Assembly (NCBI GenBank): GCA_021845645.1
Contig: JAJZVM010000029.1
Location: forward strand, 1 to 43,031
Source of the DNA: Bacillota bacterium
GTDB taxonomy: Bacteria; Bacillota_E; JAJZYS01; JAJYTV01
DNA: 43,031 bases
Direction: 5' to 3'
Below, piece after piece: positions 23,870 to 31,339 of the stretch (within the stretch, counting starts at the first letter, position 1; each line of letters starts with the position of its first letter). The notes under the pieces were generated by a model that was not told where the DNA came from, made no database searches, and saw only the letters and a list, made by a program, of their open reading frames with translations. Both the position numbers and the translations under genes were made by a program.

Positions 23870-24301
23870 TCAATGGCCCTCTACCGGCAAACCGGCTCTC
23901 GATGCCGCCTCCAGCAGGCGTTGATCCCACGCAGCAAAGTTCAACCGGCCCGGCTGCTGCTCTTGTAGCCAGAGGGCCGTTGCCAGATGCACCGCATCCA
24001 TGCCCCGCAAGGCATGAAGTTCGGCAAGGTCGCCGGCCAGTTTGGCTATCACGAGGGTGACGGGGACCACGAAGAGTCTCTGCCAGTCATCGAGAAGCGC
24101 CGACTTGATCTGGGACATCGCTGACGGTCCCAAGACGCCTTCTCTATGCCTGCGGGCCAGCGCGGCGCGCGTCTCGGCGTAGGCGATAGAACTTGTGGCG
24201 CACGCGTCTGCGCGAAGGACGAGGTCGTGAGTAATCTCAGTGCCGGGTTCCTGAACGTACATCTTCACCAGCGCGCTGGTGTCGAGGTAGAGGATCATCA
24301 C
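23870..24301 (-). CDS. VapC-type PIN-domain toxin
   Basis: A 143-residue PIN ribonuclease. The four acidic catalytic positions are visible: Asp7 (YLDTSALVK), Glu43 (AYAETRAAL), Asp102 (GMDAVHLATAL) and Asp126 (AWDQRLLEAA). VapC toxins cleave tRNA or rRNA and are neutralised by the cognate antitoxin. Its ATG overlaps the antitoxin stop by 4 bases, the usual type II arrangement. Confidence 0.92.
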   Translation of the reverse strand: MMILYLDTSALVKMYVQEPGTEITHDLVLRADACATSSIAYAETRAALARRHREGVLGPSAMSQIKSALLDDWQRLFVVPVTLVIAKLAGDLAELHALRGMDAVHLATALWLQEQQPGRLNFAAWDQRLLEAASRAGLPVEGH

Positions 24302-24576
24302 GAGTCGCGGTCCTCTTCGATCGCTCGGGAGAGAGAGGTGGAGTCCGTCAGGTGCACCCTCGCCGACGGTTCGACCCCTACCGGCTTCTCTCCCTGCCAG
24401 CCGTTGTTCAGCTGACTTGCCAGAGTGCGCAGAGCTTCGGCCGCGTCATCCTGCATAGGGGTCAACTTCGCGATGGGAACACCGTGGTCGGTCACGATGA
24501 TCACCCGCCCTTTACGTGCCTGAGCCAGGTACTCGCTCAGGTGATCCTTGAGGTGCCGCACGCCGACGCGCTCCAA
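24298..24576 (-). CDS. Phd/YefM-family antitoxin
   Basis: A 92-residue antitoxin. The N-terminus (ERVGVRHLKDHLSEYLAQAR, then GRVIIVTDHGVPIAKLTP) is the Phd/YefM DNA-binding fold; the C-terminal ~40 residues would wrap the toxin. The TTG at 24576 gives the usual family start. An upstream TTG at 24624 would add 16 atypical residues. A perfect 9-bp inverted repeat lies just before the start and is a likely autoregulatory operator. Confidence 0.88.
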   Translation of the reverse strand: MERVGVRHLKDHLSEYLAQARKGRVIIVTDHGVPIAKLTPMQDDAAEALRTLASQLNNGWQGEKPVGVEPSARVHLTDSTSLSRAIEEDRDS

Positions 24577-24577
24577 C

Positions 24578-24599
24578 AGGCCACACCCCCGTGTGGCCT
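24578..24599. promoter_or_regulatory. Inverted repeat upstream of antitoxin gene
   Basis: AGGCCACAC-CCCC-GTGTGGCCT, a perfect 9-bp inverted repeat, ends two bases before the antitoxin TTG. Its position fits an operator for Phd-type autoregulation, or a hairpin covering the ribosome site. Confidence 0.6.
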
Positions 24600-24634
24600 C
24601 AACATACCACAAATGTAGCCTCAACCGCGTTCAG

Positions 24635-24835
24635 CTACGTAGTCGAAAAAGGATCGGCGGTTAGGCGCAGCGTATCGCGCCCCTTCGATCCAGTCCCAGT
24701 GAAGGCGACCATCACGACGCCCGTCAGGGAGAGTGCGGCGAGGGCGAGGATCCCCTGGGCGAGATAGGTCGAGAGGTCTCCCCGCTCGTCCTTGAGCAGC
24801 ACGGCGAGCTTGACGCGCAGATAGGTGTACCACAT
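24635..24835 (-). CDS. Flp-type pilin, copy B (diverged C-terminus)
   Basis: A 66-residue protein nearly identical to copy A through FTGTGSK, then a different tail (GRDTLRLTADPFSTT). The ATG at 24835 has AAGGAGGTG upstream, like copy A. No TadE-like partner follows; the VapBC operon lies downstream instead. It could still be an alternative pilin subunit, or a dead duplicate. The unrelated tail suggests the duplication end-point fell inside the gene. Confidence 0.65.
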   Translation of the reverse strand: MWYTYLRVKLAVLLKDERGDLSTYLAQGILALAALSLTGVVMVAFTGTGSKGRDTLRLTADPFSTT

Positions 24836-24932
24836 GCGATTCACCTCCTTCTGTCGCCTTGGTGCGACAGGGAAGGGTTCGTCCGCGGGAATCCATATTC
24901 TACCAAAAGATGTTCCGGAGCAATAGTTCTTT
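24655..24932 (-). repeat. Flp-locus direct repeat, copy B
   Basis: Same promoter, leader and pilin segment as copy A. Homology with copy C extends farther into the 3' side (the stretch reading CGGCGG-TTAGGCGCAGCGTATC) than with copy A, so B and C are the closer pair. The leader hairpin here is 24851-24870 (CTGTCGC / GCGACAG, 7 bp). Confidence 0.9.
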
Positions 24933-25049
24933 CACTCGGTGCCCCGATGCAGGCGGGTTACAAATTGTTGCGCGCTGAACGCCCTGGTACAGGGCATCTG
25001 GGCACAGCGTCAAGTGAGTTATGTGCACCTCTTGCCGCCGTTCCGATGC

Positions 25050-25988
25050 TCAGCGCCGGGTGACCCGTGTGGAGTAGATCTCTGGGTACCGGTCGATCCC
25101 AGCGTTGCGGACTGCGTACTCGTCTGGCGGGAGTAGCCGCTCCATGAACGGGAGACCAGGAGCGTAGATGAAACTTCCTCCCGGCCGGAGCGCATGGAGG
25201 ATCCTTCTGTAGAGACGCGCATACGGCAGCGGTCTGCCGTCCGTTCGGTAGTGGTGGTGCAGAAAGTGGTTGGAGAAGGCCATATGCGAGAGAATGGTGC
25301 CCCACTCGCCAGTTCCCAGAGGGGAGGCCGCCCAATCCGCTTCGATGAGATAGGAGCTTGGTGTCACGTCCCTGTCGATCCCCGTCGCCTGAAAGCCCAG
25401 GTCCCGAAGGTGCCTGACCAAGGTGCCGCTCTTGCCGCAGCCTATGTCCAGGATTGGCTCCTTCAGTGTGTGTAGCCGCGAGAGACCTAGAATGTGCAAC
25501 TGCAGCGCAGGAGAGTATTCGGCGCACACTGGGTGGAATGGAGTATCGGCTATCAGCTTCGCGTCTCGTATGGTCGTGAGTTGATGGAGCAGTCGCGACG
25601 AGTGATCCCGTACCACCGCGCCCATCTCATAGCCAAACAATTCGAACGCATCGGCGGTCTTAAGGCAACGGGCGGACGCCAAGATCAGCCGCGCGTATAG
25701 GTGACGTAAAGCAAAGTCCTCTTCAACAGAGAAGTCCACGTACTGATTGAGATCATATACGCTTCTCTTGGTTTGTGACGTCATGTAATCAATAATGTTC
25801 TGGCGGTGCTGCTGATCGTCATCTAGAACCCTAACGATATCGGCTCGGCTTTCATATGCTTGTCTGAGTAAATCGATGTTGGAGCTAAGGTGCAAGCTGA
25901 GATGAACAACCGATGGCAATTGTGTTGCCGTGTTGGTCGCATACTGCGCGTCAATCAATGAATTGATAATTTGCTCTGCTGTGCTCAA
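25050..25988 (-). CDS. SAM-dependent methyltransferase with N-terminal helical domain
   Basis: A 312-residue protein. About 165 residues of mostly helical N-terminal sequence precede a class I methyltransferase domain. Motif I is EPILDIGCGKSGTLVRHL, followed by GFQATGIDRD, and a post-motif reads ILHALRPGGSFIYAPG. The 5' half is visibly richer in A/T than its neighbours, which suggests acquisition by transfer. The TTG at 25988 follows AGGATGAGCC. It lies 110 bp downstream of the MazEF pair on the same strand, and the two may be one cargo unit between repeat copies B and C. Substrate unknown. Confidence 0.82.
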   Translation of the reverse strand: MSTAEQIINSLIDAQYATNTATQLPSVVHLSLHLSSNIDLLRQAYESRADIVRVLDDDQQHRQNIIDYMTSQTKRSVYDLNQYVDFSVEEDFALRHLYARLILASARCLKTADAFELFGYEMGAVVRDHSSRLLHQLTTIRDAKLIADTPFHPVCAEYSPALQLHILGLSRLHTLKEPILDIGCGKSGTLVRHLRDLGFQATGIDRDVTPSSYLIEADWAASPLGTGEWGTILSHMAFSNHFLHHHYRTDGRPLPYARLYRRILHALRPGGSFIYAPGLPFMERLLPPDEYAVRNAGIDRYPEIYSTRVTRR

Positions 25989-26097
25989 AGGCTCATCCTA
26001 GATGCCGACAATGTACTCTCGGAACGTTGGCATGATTGCAAGATCAAGACGCAAGAGGGCGTGACTGCGGTCGTTTCCTTTCCCCAAAGGGCTAATG

Positions 26098-26445
26098 TCA
26101 TCGGCAGATCAAGCCGAGACTGCGGTGTATGGCAAGATCCACTTCAGCCAGCTTCGCATCGGACAGCCGCCCAACGCGACTGGTGAGTCTAGTCACGTCG
26201 ATTGTCAAGATTTGTTCACACTTAATAATGCTGTCTTCAGGCAAACTGCATTCTGCAGAGGAGATTAGAACCTGAAAGGGATACGCTCTGGGTGGAATCT
26301 TGGTGCTGATGGCAGCGACAATCGTTGTGGAGCTGTACTGGTTTCCGATGTCGTTTTGAATGATCAACGCTGGCCGAAGGCCGACCTGCTCGCTCCCTCG
26401 ACCGGGCGACCAATCGATCCAGTAGACTTCGCCGCGTCTAGTCAC
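26098..26445 (-). CDS. MazF/PemK-type toxin
   Basis: A 115-residue mRNA interferase. The start TRRGEVYWIDWSPGRGSEQVGLRPALIIQND contains the conserved MazF core: the loop with GSEQVG-RPALI, then TTIVAAIST and PEDSIIKCEQILTIDVTRL. It cuts RNA at short specific sequences when its antitoxin is lost. The GTG at 26445 overlaps the antitoxin stop by 8 bases. An in-frame extension upstream belongs to the antitoxin region and is not translated as part of the toxin. Confidence 0.92.
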   Translation of the reverse strand: MTRRGEVYWIDWSPGRGSEQVGLRPALIIQNDIGNQYSSTTIVAAISTKIPPRAYPFQVLISSAECSLPEDSIIKCEQILTIDVTRLTSRVGRLSDAKLAEVDLAIHRSLGLICR

Positions 26446-26674
26446 GCAGTACGACCTCGGCTTGCGCGTTGAAAGTGGTCTGTGCCTCCGCCGCCTGTTC
26501 CCTTGCAAGAGCCGCATAGCCTTCTGCCATCGCGAGGTCGAGTTGTCGTGCACAATGGTCATCGATTAACCGGGCAACTGCCCCACTGGACGTAGTGCCC
26601 CAGCGAGCGGCCAGGTCCCTGAGTTCCTTAACGTCCTTCTCCGGAAGACTAAGCGTGATCCGTGCCACGGACAT
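26438..26674 (-). CDS. Ribbon-helix-helix antitoxin (MazE partner)
   Basis: A 78-residue protein. The N-terminus VARITLSLPEKDVKELRDLAARWG is a ribbon-helix-helix DNA-binding motif; the C-terminus (about 45-78) is acidic and helical, suited to binding MazF. The ATG at 26674 follows GAGGAGGGG. An upstream GTG at 26680 lies too close to that site. A promoter and paired half sites are just upstream. Confidence 0.85.
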   Translation of the reverse strand: MSVARITLSLPEKDVKELRDLAARWGTTSSGAVARLIDDHCARQLDLAMAEGYAALAREQAAEAQTTFNAQAEVVLRD

Positions 26675-26700
26675 GCTCACCCCTCCTCATACCGTTCCTC

Positions 26701-26738
26701 TTACAACAGATCATATGCTGTGTGTGCAGCGTTGTAAA
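26701..26738 (-). promoter_or_regulatory. Promoter and paired sites of the MazEF operon
   Basis: On the minus strand TTTACA (26733-26738), a 17-bp spacer and TATGAT (26710-26715) form a good SigA-type promoter. TTACAAC (26701-26707) and GTTGTAA (26731-26737) are inverted half sites flanking it, well placed for autorepression by the ribbon-helix-helix antitoxin. Confidence 0.6.
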
Positions 26739-26840
26739 CCCGAGGAAATGAACGTCGAGGTGGTCTGGCACTGGGTCTGGCCGACTCGGCGGTCCACGAG
26801 CGAGCCAGAACGAGATGCTGCCGCGTTACTTCGGAGGGAG

Positions 26841-27019
26841 CGGCGGCTAGGCGTAGCGTATCAAGCTCCTTCGATCCGGCCCCAGTAAAGGCGACCATCA
26901 CGACGCCCGTCAGGGAGAGCGCGGCGAGCGCGAGGATTCCCTGGGCGAGGTAAGTGGAGGTCTCCCCTGTGGTCGTTCAAGAGAACTGCGAGTTTGACGC
27001 GAAGGAACGTGTACCACAT
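26841..27019 (-). pseudogene. Flp-type pilin, copy C (frameshifted)
   Basis: Starts like the other copies (MWYTFLRVKLAVLLNDHRGDL) but lacks two bases near 26950-26960 relative to copy B. The frame shifts and the membrane helix is lost. The remaining homology continues in another frame as LSLTGVVMVAFTGAGSKELDTLRLAAAP, sharing the copy B-type tail. The ribosome site is also weaker (GGGGAAG). No functional pilin is expected. Confidence 0.8.
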
Positions 27020-27116
27020 TCGGACTTCCCCTTTCTTGTCGCTTGGGCGACAGCAGGGGAGTTCGAGCGGGAAAAGGGAAAACTTACCAATAGATGTTCC
27101 GGAGCGATAGTTCTTT
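26841..27116 (-). repeat. Flp-locus direct repeat, copy C
   Basis: The third and most degenerate copy. The leader hairpin persists (27037-27052, TGTCGC-TTGG-GCGACA), as does the promoter-distal TGTTCCGGAGCGATAGTTCTTT block. It diverges from the other copies at the same outer edge. Confidence 0.88.
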
Positions 27117-27592
27117 GAAGCATGCCTTTGAGAAGCGGAGGCCACTGGTTCGTTCGCGAATAAACCGGCTTTGACGGGCCTCACCGTCGGATGGCAGGCT
27201 TGGGCGGCGTCACGGTCCCTCTACCTCCAACCTAGCCTGTGCCGCTGCAGCCGCCAAGCGAGTATCCCATGCGCTAAGCGTCAGCTGGGTGGAGCAGACA
27301 AGCGGCAATCCGCCGCTGTCTGCTCGCCATTGCTGAGACATGCAGTGCTGTGACGAGGAACCGGCCTCGCGGGGACGAACATAGTTCGAGGGGCGTGAGG
27401 TTCCACGCAGGGCATTGCCAGTCTTGCCAGCGTGTTCTGGCGACGGGCCTGGCCTCGAGGACAGTGCTCAGCATGCTAGGCCCGGGCGGTGTCTCTGGGA
27501 AATAGTGTGGCTCGACGAGGGTGTGCGCTTGTACTGCCGGTAGGTTCTGACGGTGGGACCCGGGCGATTCTTGCGATGTGAGGTGGAGCCCC
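27117..27592. other. Gap between pilin copy C and HD-GYP gene
   Basis: Apart from the PIN-toxin remnant (27210-27352) this 476-bp stretch shows no convincing gene. Open frames lack ribosome sites and recognisable motifs. Confidence 0.5.
27210..27352 (-). pseudogene. Remnant of a PIN-domain toxin C-terminus
   Basis: The minus strand reads LSAWDTRLAAAAAQARLEVEGP followed by a stop at 27210-27212. This closely parallels the end of the intact VapC at 23.9 kb (FAAWDQRLLEAASRAGLPVEGH), including the last catalytic Asp. Just upstream, in a shifted frame, VTALHVSAMASRQRRIAACL resembles the preceding helix of PIN proteins (DAVHLATAL). No N-terminal part is found. I read it as a decayed toxin fragment beside pilin copy C. 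Confidence 0.55.
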
Positions 27593-28663
27593 ATGCGCCG
27601 AATGAGACTCGGTTCCCAAGCCATAGGCCATGAATTGGCGGCAGCTCCACAAGACGAGAACGGGTTCCCGGTTGCACCTGCTGGCACCCAGATCACGGAA
27701 GAATTGATGGAGCGTCTACGAGCTGCCGGGGTCGAGATCATTCATGTGCAAGACCCTGCTTTCGCTGACATGGCGTTTGAGCTTGGGGTTTCTGCGGAGA
27801 CGCTGCAAATGGCGACAACACTCTTTCAGGAAACGCGGTCGGGCATCGGGCAGGATCCGAACATGACGTTGGACTACCGTTCTTTCGCGAGGCTCGTGCG
27901 GGCCGTCGAACGCGATGTAGACGACGTGTCCTTGGATCAGGCATTGATGCTGTATCCCGAAAACGAGGCTCAACGTGATCTTGTCCACGCGCTCAACCGC
28001 GCAAGCCTCGCCATTCGCATGGCTATGGCGCTGGATATGCGGAGATACCGCTTCGACCTTGGCCTCGCGGGTCTGATCGCGGATGCGGGCATGTGGCTTG
28101 TACCAGCGAATATCCTAGAGAAACGAGAGCATCTGGATACATCAGAACGGGCTGTGATCGAGGGGCATGTGCAGGATACGCTGCGCCTGCTCTCGTCGGA
28201 GGGCGGATGGAGCGCGATGACTCGCATCGCCGTCACACAGCACCATGAGCGTATTGACGGAAGCGGCTATCCCAAGGGCTTGAAAGGCGCCGACATTCAC
28301 CGTAACGGCCAGATCCTAGCCGTCTGCGACGTGTATACTGCAATAACCTTGGAGCGTCCAGGGCGTAGACTGTATACACCCGCTGAGGCGCTTGAATTCA
28401 TTGTGGGTGGCGGGGCGACACTCTTTGACTTCGACTTGGTATCCTCGTTTCATCGACTGGTGCCACCTTATCCTGTCGGGACGGAAGTGGAACTGTCGAG
28501 TGGCGAGCAGGCGGTCATCAAGGAGGTTCATGGGCCGATCAAGTCGCGGCCGATTGTTCGTGTCTTCGCAGACGCCCAAGGCAGGCGACTGAGCGAGTGT
28601 TATGAGATCGATCTCTCTGACCGGCGGCACCATCATCTGACGATCATGGGCGCCGTCGGATAG
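27593..28663 (+). CDS. HD-GYP domain protein with degenerate HD motif
   Basis: A 356-residue protein. An N-terminal region (1-125) is of unknown fold. The HD-GYP domain follows (about 130-265), with the GYP signature in HHERIDGSGYPKGLKG. A C-terminal beta domain (PVGTEVELSSGEQAVIKEV) is common in Bacillota HD-GYP proteins. HD-GYP enzymes hydrolyse cyclic-di-GMP. Here the metal-binding HD of HDxGK is changed: residues 163-167 read ADAGM, so the His is Ala and the Lys is Met. His132, His192 and the HH at 217-218 are still present. The protein may therefore bind rather than cleave the nucleotide. The ATG at 27593 follows GAGGTGG; its position upstream of the decayed region suggests independent expression. 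Confidence 0.85.
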   Translation: MRRMRLGSQAIGHELAAAPQDENGFPVAPAGTQITEELMERLRAAGVEIIHVQDPAFADMAFELGVSAETLQMATTLFQETRSGIGQDPNMTLDYRSFARLVRAVERDVDDVSLDQALMLYPENEAQRDLVHALNRASLAIRMAMALDMRRYRFDLGLAGLIADAGMWLVPANILEKREHLDTSERAVIEGHVQDTLRLLSSEGGWSAMTRIAVTQHHERIDGSGYPKGLKGADIHRNGQILAVCDVYTAITLERPGRRLYTPAEALEFIVGGGATLFDFDLVSSFHRLVPPYPVGTEVELSSGEQAVIKEVHGPIKSRPIVRVFADAQGRRLSECYEIDLSDRRHHHLTIMGAVG

Positions 28664-29135
28664 AGGGCGTGTGGCGTTGCGCGGAAGGCCGAGATCGCAA
28701 GGGTCGGTGTTCCTGGCAACGCTGCGGAGCGAGCAGCGTGAGGTCGTCCTAACCTGCTTGACAGGTGTACGCATGAGCTGTGTCCTCTAACCACGGTCAT
28801 TACGACGCGAACACCTTGGCTGACTGCCTGGTGACACCAAGGGCTCTCCCGTGTGCCCTTCTCCCCGTCATGCATGTCCAGGCCTTTGCTTGGAAGCCCT
28901 GCTGGCCGTCCGCGGCCAGGGCAGGGGAGCGAGGCTTTTCGCCTGCGGTGGGGCCACCAGGGCCTGTAGAGGTCGGTCAAGCCTCGCTCTCATGCGTGCA
29001 AGGCACCAAGGCGCAGGGGATCTTCTCCAGGTGCGGGATATGGACAGGCAGCAGGAGGGCGTAGGACATGCGACGAGCGGGTACGCCGTGTGGCAAGCCC
29101 GCTCGCCTATGCGACGCCAGGGAGGCGGATGTCCT
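28664..29135. other. 472-bp gap without a recognised gene
   Basis: Between the HD-GYP gene (plus) and the convergent channel gene (minus). Frames are interrupted and no family motif, transposase remnant or clear hairpin is seen. Confidence 0.5.
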
Positions 29136-30038
29136 TCAGGCGCCCTTCTGGACGCCAGCCTCGGCGGCCGCTGCTGGCGTAGTGGCGGTGTGCCTCGGCA
29201 TGAACGGGCGCAAGAGATAGTCGTAGAAGTAGGCTCCGGCAATCGCTCCGAACGTGGGCGCGATCGTTGTGGTCCACCAGCCGCTTCGCGGACCAGGGAA
29301 CGCCATGTGTCCCCAGCCGGTGAGCCATAAGAAGATGCGTGGCCCCAGGTCACGCGCGGCGTTAAGGGAGACCATGCTGATCGGGCCTTCCACCACGACA
29401 AGCATCGTGACGGCGATCGCGAGCCCAAGCGGGAAGAACCACCCGACCGGCGCGTTGACGCTGCGCTCCTCGAGCAGGACCAGAATGAACACCATCAGCA
29501 GGCCTGTTGCGATAAATTCGCCAAGCGCCCCTTGCCACAGCGCCACCCGGCTCCAGCCGTCCGCAACGTGAAGGTGGGCCGCCACGGCGGCAGGACCGAT
29601 GCCGACCATCCCCGGATTCGGCGTGTAGGGGACGAAGATCATCGATACGAGCTGGCTTCCCGGCGCGCCCTTGACGAGTCCCAGCGCTGCCAGCTTGGCG
29701 TCGATGATGCCGTAGAAGAGCATGTAGAGGACGGCCGCCGCGATGAAGCCGCCGACGATCTGGGCAATGATGTAGGGCAGGACATGCTTCCAGGGAAACT
29801 GTCGCCGCAGGGCCATCGCCAGGGTGACGCCGGGGTTGAAGTGGGCTCCTGAGATCGAGGCGTTGGCCCAGACCGCGAGGGCGACCGCCAAGCCCCAGCC
29901 GAGACCAATTGTGATGAGGTCGGGCGCCACTCCGAGCAGCACTGCGACGAACACCACTCCGCAGCCAAAGAGCACGATCAGGAAGACGCCAAACGCCTCG
30001 CCGATATACTTGCCGAACCAGCGCTCATTGCCAGTCAT
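29136..30038 (-). CDS. MIP-family aquaporin/glycerol facilitator
   Basis: A 300-residue channel with six membrane helices and two half-helix loops. The first loop reads SGAHFNPGVTLA (NPG at 68-70) and the second SLNAARDLGPRI (NAA at 226-228), so both canonical NPA motifs are altered at one position. Arg229 of the selectivity filter and the following Asp230 are kept; Asp there is typical of glycerol facilitators rather than water-only channels. The extended loop around residues 130-165 also fits the glycerol group. The ATG at 30038 follows GGGAGGG. It lies downstream of an alcohol dehydrogenase on the same strand, so polyol or alcohol uptake is likely. Confidence 0.9.
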   Translation of the reverse strand: MTGNERWFGKYIGEAFGVFLIVLFGCGVVFVAVLLGVAPDLITIGLGWGLAVALAVWANASISGAHFNPGVTLAMALRRQFPWKHVLPYIIAQIVGGFIAAAVLYMLFYGIIDAKLAALGLVKGAPGSQLVSMIFVPYTPNPGMVGIGPAAVAAHLHVADGWSRVALWQGALGEFIATGLLMVFILVLLEERSVNAPVGWFFPLGLAIAVTMLVVVEGPISMVSLNAARDLGPRIFLWLTGWGHMAFPGPRSGWWTTTIAPTFGAIAGAYFYDYLLRPFMPRHTATTPAAAAEAGVQKGA

Positions 30039-30065
30039 CCTTATCCCTCCCGCCGTGAACGGAAC

Positions 30066-30105
30066 GGGTGTCGACGCGCCTGCTCGTATCGGCGCGTCGA
30101 CACCC
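30066..30105 (-). terminator. 15-bp hairpin between dehydrogenase and channel genes
   Basis: GGGTGTCGACGCGCC (30066-30080) pairs perfectly with 30091-30105 across a 10-base loop. There is no long U-run, so it may be a weak terminator, an mRNA-stabilising hairpin that sets the ratio of the two genes, or an operator. Confidence 0.6.
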
Positions 30106-30141
30106 TCCACGGGATGTCGCGGCCTCCCCGGCCAGGCAGCG

Positions 30142-31176
30142 TTACGGCACGAGTACCGCCCGCCCGATGATGCGCCCTTGATCCAGTTCGTTCAGGACGT
30201 CGGCCGCATCCGACAGCGGGAAGGTGGAGCTGTGGATGGTGACCTTGCCTTGGTGGTTCAGTTCCATCAACTCGGCGAGATCGTTGTACGTGCCGACGAT
30301 GCTGCCGAGGATGTTGAGCTCGCGATTGATCATGTCGAGGGTAGTGGGCGCCACAATTCCGCCGTAGCCGATGATGCAGTAGGTGCCGCCCTTGCGCACC
30401 ATCTTGAGCGCGTAGTCCGGCGTGCCGTGCTCGCCGACGAAGTCCAGGATCACATCGGCACCGACGCCGTTTGTGTAGTCGAGAACGCCCTGCACACCGC
30501 CGTCGTCCGCGGCCAGGATGCCGTGGTCCGCGCCGAGGCTGCGGGCCAAGGCCAGCCGGTCTTCCCGCGTGTCGATCGCGACAACCTTGGCGGTGGTCAT
30601 GACCTTCAGCAGCTGGATGCCGAAGTGGCCCAGGCCGCCGACGCCGATGACTACGGCGACGCTGCCGGGGTAGATGTACGGCGTGACCTTTTGGACGGCG
30701 TGGTACGCGGTGATGCCGGCATCAGCGAAGGGTGCAAGAGGCACGGGATCGGTACCAGGAGCAAGCTTGATCACGGAACGCGCGCTCGTCTTGAGGTATT
30801 CGGCGTAACCGCCATCCGTGCCGTCGAGACCAGGGAAGACCCCACTCTGGCAGTGCATGTCGTCGCCTGCCCGACAGGATCGGCAATGGCCGCAGGTGCC
30901 GAGAGGGTGCAAGATCACGGGGTCGCCCTTCTTGAGCCCGGTGACGGCGGATCCGACCTCCTCAATCCAGCCGGCGTTCTCGTGGCCGATCGTGTAGGGC
31001 AGCTTCGGATTCCCAAGGGCGTCGCGCCAGACCGCCTCCACGAGATGCAGGTCGGTTCGGCAGACACCGGCGCCGCCGATCTTGACGATCACGTCGAAGG
31101 GGCTCTCGATTTTCGGGTCGGGGACTTCCATCATCTGAACGGGGTGGTTGTATTCGACTAAGCGAACGGCTCTCAT
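30142..31176 (-). CDS. Zinc-dependent alcohol dehydrogenase (MDR family)
   Basis: A 344-residue medium-chain dehydrogenase oxidising alcohols to aldehydes with NAD(P)+. The catalytic zinc site is Cys39 (GAGVCRTDLH) and the GHE motif at 64-66. The structural zinc uses Cys95, Cys98, Cys101 and Cys109. The nucleotide-binding GVGGLGHFG is near 177-185, and the following acidic residue (AIDTRED) favours NAD+. It resembles thermophilic/archaeal-type propanol-preferring enzymes. The ATG at 31176 is preceded by AGGAG. The GAF-LytTR gene upstream, on the same strand, is the likely regulator. Confidence 0.92.
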   Translation of the reverse strand: MRAVRLVEYNHPVQMMEVPDPKIESPFDVIVKIGGAGVCRTDLHLVEAVWRDALGNPKLPYTIGHENAGWIEEVGSAVTGLKKGDPVILHPLGTCGHCRSCRAGDDMHCQSGVFPGLDGTDGGYAEYLKTSARSVIKLAPGTDPVPLAPFADAGITAYHAVQKVTPYIYPGSVAVVIGVGGLGHFGIQLLKVMTTAKVVAIDTREDRLALARSLGADHGILAADDGGVQGVLDYTNGVGADVILDFVGEHGTPDYALKMVRKGGTYCIIGYGGIVAPTTLDMINRELNILGSIVGTYNDLAELMELNHQGKVTIHSSTFPLSDAADVLNELDQGRIIGRAVLVP

Positions 31177-31339
31177 GCACGATCGGCTCCTTTCCGAATT
31201 CGCCCTTGCCCTGTTCCCTGACGTCCGCCTCGGTTCCCAACCGCACCTCCTCGGCCGTTCGAGCGCGTCCGTGAACCGAACGCGCCTCTGGCCAGAACGT
31301 AGAACCGGGCAGGGGGCCCGTCAAAGACAGCAAGACGAT

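Noticed and set aside
22700..27116. Pilin repeats as insertion sequences.
   Set aside because: The copies contain no transposase, terminal inverted repeats or target duplications; they are a host gene segment with promoter and leader.
29824..31161. Plus-strand open frame of about 445 codons.
   Set aside because: It is antisense to the alcohol dehydrogenase and the 5' end of the channel gene, both with full motifs.
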